From Streptomyces sp. NBC_01235 (GTDB lineage: Bacteria > Actinomycetota > Actinomycetes > Streptomycetales > Streptomycetaceae), in the NCBI RefSeq assembly GCF_035989285.1, contig NZ_CP108513.1:7626001-7690000 (forward strand): a DNA stretch of 64,000 bases, read 5' to 3'. Position 1 is the stretch's first letter, and every line of letters starts with the position of its first letter. The position numbers and the translations under genes are program-made. The notes under the pieces are model-generated. The model made no database searches, was not told where the DNA came from, and saw nothing but the letters and a program-made list of their open reading frames with translations. Positions 58,275-64,000 of this stretch are shown here, in pieces.

Positions 58275-59294
58275 ATGACCAAGGTCACGATGGCGCAGGC
58301 GCTGAACACCGCACTGCGTGACGCACTGCGCGAGGACGAGCGCGTGCTCGTCTTCGGCGAGGACGTCGGCCCACTCGGCGGCGTCTTCCGGATCACCGAC
58401 GGGCTGACCCGCGACTTCGGCGAGCAGCGGTGCTTCGACACCCCACTGGCCGAGGCCGGCATCGTCGGACTGGCCGTCGGCATGGCGATGGGCGGCTTCC
58501 GGCCCGTGGTGGAGATGCAGTTCGACGCCTTCGCGTACCCGGCGTTCGAGCAGATCGCCTCGCATGTCGCCAAGCTGCGCAACCGGACCCGAGGGCGGCT
58601 CACACTGCCGATGGTGATCCGCATTCCGTACGCGGGCGGCATCGGCGGAGTCGAGCACCACTGCGACTCCAGTGAGGCGTACTACGCGCACACGCCGGGA
58701 CTGAAGGTCGTCACCCCGGCAACGGCCGAGGACGCGTACTGGCTGCTGCGCGACGCCGTGGCCGACCCCGACCCGGTCGTCTTCCTGGAACCGAAGAAGC
58801 TGTACTGGTCGAGGGAGGACACCGACCTGGAGCGGCGCGGTGCGCTGCCGTTCGGCCGGGCGGCGATCCGGCGGGAGGGCCGTGACGCCACGGTCGTCGC
58901 GTACGGGCCGTCGGTTCCGGTGGCGCTGGCCGCGGCCGAAGCCGCGGCGGCCGAGGGGATCGAGCTGGAGGTCGTGGACCTGCGGACCGTGGTGCCCTTC
59001 GACGACGAGACGGTGACGGCATCGGTACGCCGGACCGGGCGCTGCCTGGTCGTGCAGGAGGCCCAGGGCTTCGCCGGTGTCGGGGCGGAGATCGCCGCCC
59101 GTGTGCAGGAACGCTGCTTCCACTCGCTGGCAGCGCCCGTCCTGCGGGTCTCCGGCTTCGACATCCCCTACCCGCCGCCCAAGTTGGAACATGCGCACCT
59201 GCCAGGCGTCGACCGGATCCTGGACGCCGTCGACCGCCTCCAGCTCGCCGACGAGCCGGACACCCGGCACCTGCCGAAGGGAGCGGTCGCATGA
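58275..59294 (+). CDS. bkdB: 2-oxoacid dehydrogenase E1 component, beta subunit
   Basis: 339 residues from ATG 58275. Starts TMAQALNTALRDALREDERV, then FGEDVGPLGGVFRITDGL, RCFDTPLAEAGIVGLAVGMA and QFDAFAYPAFEQI, the order of transketolase-like E1-beta. C-terminal domain: LEVVDLRTVVPFDDETVTAS, then LVVQEAQGFAGVGAEIAA and PAPVLRVSGFDIPYPP-like ending (DIPYPPPKLEHAHLPG). Its stop overlaps the E2 start (ATGA). Confidence 0.95.
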   Translation: MTKVTMAQALNTALRDALREDERVLVFGEDVGPLGGVFRITDGLTRDFGEQRCFDTPLAEAGIVGLAVGMAMGGFRPVVEMQFDAFAYPAFEQIASHVAKLRNRTRGRLTLPMVIRIPYAGGIGGVEHHCDSSEAYYAHTPGLKVVTPATAEDAYWLLRDAVADPDPVVFLEPKKLYWSREDTDLERRGALPFGRAAIRREGRDATVVAYGPSVPVALAAAEAAAAEGIELEVVDLRTVVPFDDETVTASVRRTGRCLVVQEAQGFAGVGAEIAARVQERCFHSLAAPVLRVSGFDIPYPPPKLEHAHLPGVDRILDAVDRLQLADEPDTRHLPKGAVA

Positions 59295-61120
59295 ACACCA
59301 CAACGCTCCACGAGCAGTTGTTCCGGCTGCCCGACCTCGGCGAGGGCCTGACCGACGCCGAGATCGTCGAATGGAAGGTCGCGGTCGGCGACACGGTGAC
59401 GATCGACCAGATCGTCGTCGAGGTCGAGACCGCCAAGGCCGCGGTCGAGGTGCCGGTCCCGTACGCGGGCACGGTGCTGCGACTGCACGCTGAGGCAGGC
59501 ACGGCGTTGGGGGTGGGGGAGCCGCTGATCACGGTGGGAGCGAACGCCTCCGGCGGTCCCGGCGACACGGGTGAGGGCTCGGCCGATCCGTCGCCCGCCG
59601 GGGCTGCGGCCGGGGTTGGCGGGTCCGGCTCGTCGGGTGGTGTGGTCGGGGAGCCGGGTGGGCGCCGGGGTGATTCGCCGTCCGGCGGGGCCGCGGCCGG
59701 GTCCGGATCGCCGGGTGGGCCGGACGGCGGCTCGGGCGGGGCGTCCGGCACGCCGCGGTCCGGCGGGGCCGGGGCAGGGCCGACGGCGAGCGACTCCGCG
59801 GCCGAGCGGTACCGCGAGGAGGAGCAGGCCGGATCCGGCAACGTGCTGATCGGCTACGGCACCGGCCACGGCCCGGCGCCGCGACGACGCCGGAGGCGAG
59901 CCGGCGCGGCGAGCGCCGGTGCCGGAGCGGTGGTCGTCGCCGGCGGTCCCGTCGACCGCGGCGGTCCGGCTGGTGCCGGGACGTCCACGGTCGCCGGGTC
60001 CGGGGGTCTGGCACTGGCCGGGGGTCCGGTATCGGCCGGGGGTCTGGCACTGGCCGGGGGTCCGGTATCGGCCGGCGGTCCGGCACCCGTGTCGGCGGGT
60101 CCGGCATCGGCCGGGGGGCCAGCACCCGTGCCGGCGCCGGTACCGGCCGGGTCGTCGGGCCCGCACGAGCGCCCCGCGCAGCCCGCCTCCCCGTACGCAC
60201 CTCGGGTGATCTCCCCCCTCGTACGCAGGATGGCACGGGACCACGGGATCGACCTCGCCGAGCTGTCGCCTTCCGGCCCGGCCGGGATCGTGCTGCGCCG
60301 TGACGTGGAGCAGGCCGTCGAGCGCGCCCGGCAGACGGCGCCGCATTCCATCGCCGCGCCGTCCGAGCACCCCGCGCCGTCCGAGCACCCCGCGCAGCAC
60401 GAGCACCCGCAGGGGCCCGCTTCGAACGGCCCCGAGCGCATCCCGCTGCGCGGAGTCCGCCGTGCCGTCGCGGACAAGCTCTCCCGCAGCCGCACCGAGA
60501 TCCCCGACGCCACCACCTGGGTCGACGTGGACGCGACCGGGCTGCTCCAGGCCAAGAAGGCGCTGGAGGCCGCCGAACCCGGCCGCCGCGTCGGGCTGTT
60601 GGCCCTGCTCGCCCGCATCTGCGTCGCCGGACTCGCCCGCTACCCGGAGCTGAACTCCACGGTGGACACCGAGCGCCGGGAGATCGTCCGCTTCAGCGAG
60701 GTGCACCTCGGCTTCGCCGCCCAGACCGAGCGTGGCCTGGTCGTCCCCGTCGTCCGTGATGCCCAGCGTATGACGACCGCCCAACTGGCCGCCGAACTCG
60801 CCCGGTTGACCGAACTCGCCCGTAGCGGAAGCCTGCCGCCGGACCGGCTGACCGGCGGGACCTTCACCCTCAACAACTACGGAGTGTTCGGCGTCGACGG
60901 GTCCACGCCCATCATCAACCACCCGGAGGCCGCCCTCCTCGGCGTGGGCCGCATCGTCGACAAACCCTGGGTGGTGGACGGCGCCCTCGCCGTCCGCAAG
61001 GTCATGCAGCTCTCCCTCAGCTTCGACCACCGGGTCTGCGACGGGGGAGTGGCCGGCGGCTTCCTGCGCCATGTGGCCGACTGCGTGGAACGCCCGGTGA
61101 TCCTGCTCGCCGACGTCTGA
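59291..61120 (+). CDS. bkdC: Dihydrolipoamide acyltransferase (E2) with very long linker
   Basis: 609 residues. One lipoyl domain (1-85) with the lipoyl Lys in VEVETAKAAVEV near 45. A Gly/Ala/Pro/Ser linker of about 200 residues (about 90-300) contains a basic patch (APRRRRRRA) and a 12-residue repeat GGLALAGGPVSA. The E1-binding domain follows (YAPRVISPLVRRMARDHGID, GIVLRRDVEQAV), a second linker, and the catalytic domain (about 375-609) with FDHRVCDGGVAGGFL at its end, His and Asp intact. It transfers the acyl group to CoA. Typical one-lipoyl E2 proteins are 410-480 residues; the extra length is linker. Confidence 0.95.
   Translation: MNTTTLHEQLFRLPDLGEGLTDAEIVEWKVAVGDTVTIDQIVVEVETAKAAVEVPVPYAGTVLRLHAEAGTALGVGEPLITVGANASGGPGDTGEGSADPSPAGAAAGVGGSGSSGGVVGEPGGRRGDSPSGGAAAGSGSPGGPDGGSGGASGTPRSGGAGAGPTASDSAAERYREEEQAGSGNVLIGYGTGHGPAPRRRRRRAGAASAGAGAVVVAGGPVDRGGPAGAGTSTVAGSGGLALAGGPVSAGGLALAGGPVSAGGPAPVSAGPASAGGPAPVPAPVPAGSSGPHERPAQPASPYAPRVISPLVRRMARDHGIDLAELSPSGPAGIVLRRDVEQAVERARQTAPHSIAAPSEHPAPSEHPAQHEHPQGPASNGPERIPLRGVRRAVADKLSRSRTEIPDATTWVDVDATGLLQAKKALEAAEPGRRVGLLALLARICVAGLARYPELNSTVDTERREIVRFSEVHLGFAAQTERGLVVPVVRDAQRMTTAQLAAELARLTELARSGSLPPDRLTGGTFTLNNYGVFGVDGSTPIINHPEAALLGVGRIVDKPWVVDGALAVRKVMQLSLSFDHRVCDGGVAGGFLRHVADCVERPVILLADV
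60002..60073 (+). repeat. Two perfect 36-bp tandem copies in the E2 linker
   Basis: Identical units at 60002-60037 and 60038-60073, then degenerate third copies to about 60115. Each encodes 12 linker residues in frame. Confidence 0.9.
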
Positions 61121-61183
61121 TCCGACACCCTTCCCCTCCGCACCCATGCCTGCGTGGCCCGCACGCACGCACGCACCCACCTA

Positions 61184-61195
61184 CCGAACGTTCGG
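61184..61195. promoter_or_regulatory. Perfect palindrome CCGAACGTTCGG upstream of paaN
   Basis: 12-bp perfect palindrome 13 bp before the start of the paaN gene, after a short ACGC repeat. It resembles TetR-type operator half sites (CGAACG), as known for PaaR-type regulators. It would overlap the 5' leader, suited to repression. Confidence 0.5.
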
Positions 61196-61208
61196 CCAGG
61201 AGCCCCTC

Positions 61209-62921
61209 GTGTCCACTGACCAGCACCCCGACTTCTTCGCACGTCACGCGGATCTGCTGCACCAGGCGGTGGAGCGTGCCGCCGCCCGCGACCACTGGTC
61301 GCCGTACCCGGAAACCCCCAGCACCTCCGCGTACGGCCCCGGGGCACCCGAACTGGGCGAGGCCGCCTTTCGTGGCCTCCTCGGCCGCCCCTTCCCCCTC
61401 GAAGGGCATCCCACCACCGGCACCGTCCCCGCCGCCGAGGTCTCGCCCTACGGCTTCCCGCTCGGCGTCAGCTATCCCTGCCTGGTGCCCGAGGTGGCGG
61501 TCGCGACGGCCGGGTCCGCGGCCGTGGTGTGGCGTGCCGCGAGCCCGGACACCCGGGCGGGCGTCGCGGCGGAGATCCTGGCCCGGCTGAACGCGGCGAG
61601 CCTCGAGATCGCGCATGCCGTCCAGCACACCACCGGCCAGCCCTTCCTGATGGCCTTTCAGGCAGGTGGCCCGCACGCCCAGGACCGCGGCCTCGAAGCG
61701 GTCGCGTACGCCTGGCAGGAGCAGAAGCGTCACCCGGCCACCGCCCGCTGGACCAAGCCGCAGCGCAGGGGCGGCCCACTCGTGATGGACAAGACCTTCA
61801 CTCCGGTGGGACGCGGTGTCGCGGTGCTGATCGCCTGCAACACCTTCCCCACCTGGAACGGATATCCGGGGCTCTTCGCAAGCCTGGTCACCGGCAACCC
61901 GGTGGTGGTCAAGCCGCACCGGCGCGCCGTACTACCGCTGGCGATCACCGTGCGTATCGCCCGCGAGGTCCTGGCGGAGGCCGGATTCGACCCGAACGTG
62001 GTGCTGCTCGCCGCCGAGCGCCCCGAGGAGCGCACCGCCCCCGCCCTGGCCACCCATCCCGACGTGCGCATCGTCGACTTCACCGGCTCCGGCGAGTTCG
62101 GCGACTGGCTGGAGACCAACGCCCGGCAGGCCGTCGTGCACACCGAGAAGTCCGGACTCAACACCGTCGTCGTCGACTCCACGAACGACTACGCGGGACT
62201 GCTGCGGAACCTGGCGTTCTCGCTCTCCCTCTACAGCGGCCAGATGTGCACCACCCCGCAGAACATCCTGGTTCCGCGTGAGGGCTTCACCACCGATCAG
62301 GGGCCGCGCACGGCCGACGAGTTCGCCGCCGACCTGGGCGCCGCCCTGGACAAGCTGCTCGGCGACCCGGACCGCGCCGCCGCGACCCTCGGCGCCATCG
62401 TCAACGACGGCGTGCTCGGGCGCCTGGAGGAGGCCGCGGCCCTGGGCCGTACCGTCCGCCCCTCCCGCGAACTGACGCACCGCGACCACCCCGACGCGGT
62501 CGTCCGCACCCCGCTGGTGGCCCGGCTCGACGCCGAGGCCGACGAGAAGACGTACACCAGTGAGTGGTTCGGCCCGGTCTCCTTCGTCATCGGCACCGAC
62601 TCCACCGCGCACGGCCTACGTCTTCTGCACGACACCGTTCGGCGGCACGGCGCCCTGACCGCCTCCGTGTACTCGACCGACGAGGGCGTACTGGAGGCGG
62701 CACGGGCGACCGCCCTGGACGCGGGCGTGCACCTGTCGGAAAACCTGACGGGCGCCGTCTTCGTCAACCAGTCCGCCGCCTTCAGCGACTTCCACGGCAC
62801 CGCGGCGAACCCCGCCGCCAATGCCGCCCTCACCGACCCGGCCTTCGTCACCGGCCGCTTCTCGGTCGTCCAGTCCCGCCGCCACGCGCCCGCTCTCGCC
62901 GAGGAGAACACCGATGCCTGA
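61209..62921 (+). CDS. paaN: PaaN-family aldehyde dehydrogenase (phenylacetate degradation type)
   Basis: 570 residues from GTG 61209 (AGGAG 7 bp upstream). PaaN_2-like: YGFPLGVSYPCLVPEVAVAT, ACNTFPTWNGYPGLFASLVT, VDFTGSGEFGDWLE, catalytic Glu in HTEKSGLNTVVVD near 320, catalytic Cys in SGQMCTTPQNIL near 345, and the C-terminal FVNQSAAFSDFHGT. Likely role: oxidation of a CoA-linked semialdehyde from ring cleavage of phenylacetyl-CoA or a related acid. The gene overlaps the thiolase start (ATGCCTGA). It shows no crotonase domain, so a separate hydratase would be needed. Confidence 0.93.
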   Translation: MSTDQHPDFFARHADLLHQAVERAAARDHWSPYPETPSTSAYGPGAPELGEAAFRGLLGRPFPLEGHPTTGTVPAAEVSPYGFPLGVSYPCLVPEVAVATAGSAAVVWRAASPDTRAGVAAEILARLNAASLEIAHAVQHTTGQPFLMAFQAGGPHAQDRGLEAVAYAWQEQKRHPATARWTKPQRRGGPLVMDKTFTPVGRGVAVLIACNTFPTWNGYPGLFASLVTGNPVVVKPHRRAVLPLAITVRIAREVLAEAGFDPNVVLLAAERPEERTAPALATHPDVRIVDFTGSGEFGDWLETNARQAVVHTEKSGLNTVVVDSTNDYAGLLRNLAFSLSLYSGQMCTTPQNILVPREGFTTDQGPRTADEFAADLGAALDKLLGDPDRAAATLGAIVNDGVLGRLEEAAALGRTVRPSRELTHRDHPDAVVRTPLVARLDAEADEKTYTSEWFGPVSFVIGTDSTAHGLRLLHDTVRRHGALTASVYSTDEGVLEAARATALDAGVHLSENLTGAVFVNQSAAFSDFHGTAANPAANAALTDPAFVTGRFSVVQSRRHAPALAEENTDA

Positions 62922-64000
62922 CGAGGTCTATCTGATCGACGGGGCCCGCACCCCGCAGGGCCGTTACGGCGGCGCCCTGGCGTCCGTGCGCCCCGACGAC
63001 CTTGCCGCCCTCGTGGTCGGGGAGGCCGTACGGCGCTCCGGGGTCCCCGTCGAGGCCGTGGACGAGGTGATCCTCGGCGCCGCGAACCAGGCCGGCGAGG
63101 ACAACCGGGACGTGGCCCGGATGGCGGTGCTGCTCGCCGGTCTGCCGCACACCGTGCCCGGATACACCGTCAACCGGCTCTGCGCCTCCGGGCTGACGGC
63201 CGTCGCCTCGGCCGCCCAGGTGATACGGGCGCAGGAAGCCGACCTGGTCGTGGCGGGAGGAGTGGAGTCGATGACCCGCGCTCCCTGGGTGATGGCCAAA
63301 CCCGGCACGCCCTGGGCCCGGCCCGGCGAGGTGCACGACACCTCCATCGGCTGGCGCTTCACCAACCCCCGCTTCCCCGCCACGACCACCCTGCCGATGG
63401 GTGAGACGGCGGAGGAGGTCGCCGCTCTGGACGGCATCACCCGGCTCGACGCGGACGCCTTCGCACTGCGCAGCCACCGGCGGGCGCTCGCCGCCCAGCG
63501 GGCGGGCCGCTTCGAGAGGGAGATCGTCCCGGTGCCGGTGAAGGACGGCGAGGTGACCGAGGACGAGGGGCCCCGGCCGTCCACCTCGTTGGAGAGGCTG
63601 GGCGCGCTGCGCACCGTCTTCCGCGCCGGCGGAATCGTCACCGCGGGCAACTCCTCGCCCCTGTCCGACGGGGCGGCGGCCCTGGTGGTGGCGAGCGGGG
63701 CGGCCGTCGAACGGTACGGGCTCAGTCCCCGGGCCCGTGTCGTCACCGCTGCCTCGGCCGGGGTCGAGCCCCACCTGATGGGGCTCGGGCCCGTGCCGGC
63801 CACCGCCAAAGCGCTGGACCGCGCCGGCTGGACGGCCGCTGACCTGGACGCGGTCGAGCTGAACGAGGCGTTCGCCGCCCAGGCGTTGGCGGTCGTCCGC
63901 CGGCTCAAGCTCGACGAGGACCGCGTCAACGCAGACGGCGGCGCCATCGCCCTCGGCCACCCGCTGGGCTGCTCCGGCGCCCGCATCCTGCTCACCCTGC
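62914..64000 (+). CDS. Acetyl-CoA acetyltransferase/thiolase, 3' end outside window
   Basis: 362 codons from ATG 62914 (GAGGAG 7 bp upstream), running past the window edge. Opens [20 protein letters not shown]; active-site Cys in [15 protein letters not shown] near 90; [14 protein letters not shown] near 315; the His motif [17 protein letters not shown] near 350. About 30-40 residues should be missing. In the context of PaaN it most likely cleaves 3-oxoadipyl-CoA or a similar 3-oxoacyl-CoA (PaaJ/PcaF role). Confidence 0.93.
   Translation, partial: MPDEVYLIDGARTPQGRYGGALASVRPDDLAALVVGEAVRRSGVPVEAVDEVILGAANQAGEDNRDVARMAVLLAGLPHTVPGYTVNRLCASGLTAVASAAQVIRAQEADLVVAGGVESMTRAPWVMAKPGTPWARPGEVHDTSIGWRFTNPRFPATTTLPMGETAEEVAALDGITRLDADAFALRSHRRALAAQRAGRFEREIVPVPVKDGEVTEDEGPRPSTSLERLGALRTVFRAGGIVTAGNSSPLSDGAAALVVASGAAVERYGLSPRARVVTAASAGVEPHLMGLGPVPATAKALDRAGWTAADLDAVELNEAFAAQALAVVRRLKLDEDRVNADGGAIALGHPLGCSGARILLTL

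Overview
The window is high-GC DNA with third-position G/C bias, many GTG starts and clusters typical of Streptomyces (XRE/DUF397/ATPase trio, tandem M4 metallopeptidases, small EF-hand protein, IS256 and ISAs1-type remnants). It is best read as a Streptomyces chromosome fragment in which metabolic genes alternate with patches of decayed sequence. No rRNA or tRNA gene and no CRISPR array was seen.

Layout. 1-8.3 kb: 3' part of an alpha-glucan phosphorylase, a secreted FG-GAP protein facing it, and a three-gene operon (unknown protein, MoxR-type AAA ATPase, HEXXH/VWA protein). 8.4-9.9 kb: a graveyard holding the N-terminal stump of an RHS-type secreted protein and pieces of at least two transposases. 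9.9-16.6 kb: an arabinan/arabinoxylan island with two CBM13-GH62 arabinofuranosidases in a 1.8-kb direct repeat. The repeat flanks a clan-A arabinofuranosidase-like protein that ends in a sortase LAXTG signal; a YceI remnant and minisatellites lie between. 16.9-18.3 kb: an apparently intact IS256-family element. 18.5-22.9 kb: membrane proteins of unknown role and the DUF397/XRE/ATPase trio. 23.0-27.0 kb: two M4 thermolysin-like proteases. 27.9-35.3 kb: four half-ABC exporters forming two heterodimer pairs, with a 150-bp duplication at one gene junction. 35.5-41.1 kb: glycogen debranching enzyme and two L,D-transpeptidases. 41.2-48.2 kb: enoyl-CoA hydratase, an anti-sigma-like ATPase, membrane protein, NodB-like protein, beta-propeller lipoprotein, GNAT and EF-hand protein. 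48.2-53.3 kb: damaged ABC ATPase, AraC regulator facing a quinone-oxidoreductase-like gene, F420-type reductase, MOSC protein, lipoprotein. 53.6-64.0 kb: a catabolic cluster.

The last cluster is the most coherent system. It holds a HisC-type aminotransferase, a PaaN-like aldehyde dehydrogenase homologue that has lost its catalytic Cys and Glu, an Lrp/AsnC regulator, the E1-alpha, E1-beta and E2 subunits of a 2-oxoacid dehydrogenase, a second PaaN with both catalytic residues, and a thiolase cut by the window edge. The order suggests transamination of an amino acid (phenylalanine is the most economical guess), oxidative decarboxylation of the 2-oxo acid to an acyl-CoA such as phenylacetyl-CoA, then ring-cleavage and beta-oxidation steps. 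The Lrp protein is the probable regulator. An 18-bp motif occurs upstream of both the aminotransferase and the E1-alpha gene, and a CATAT-N4-ATATG inverted repeat lies between lrp and E1-alpha.
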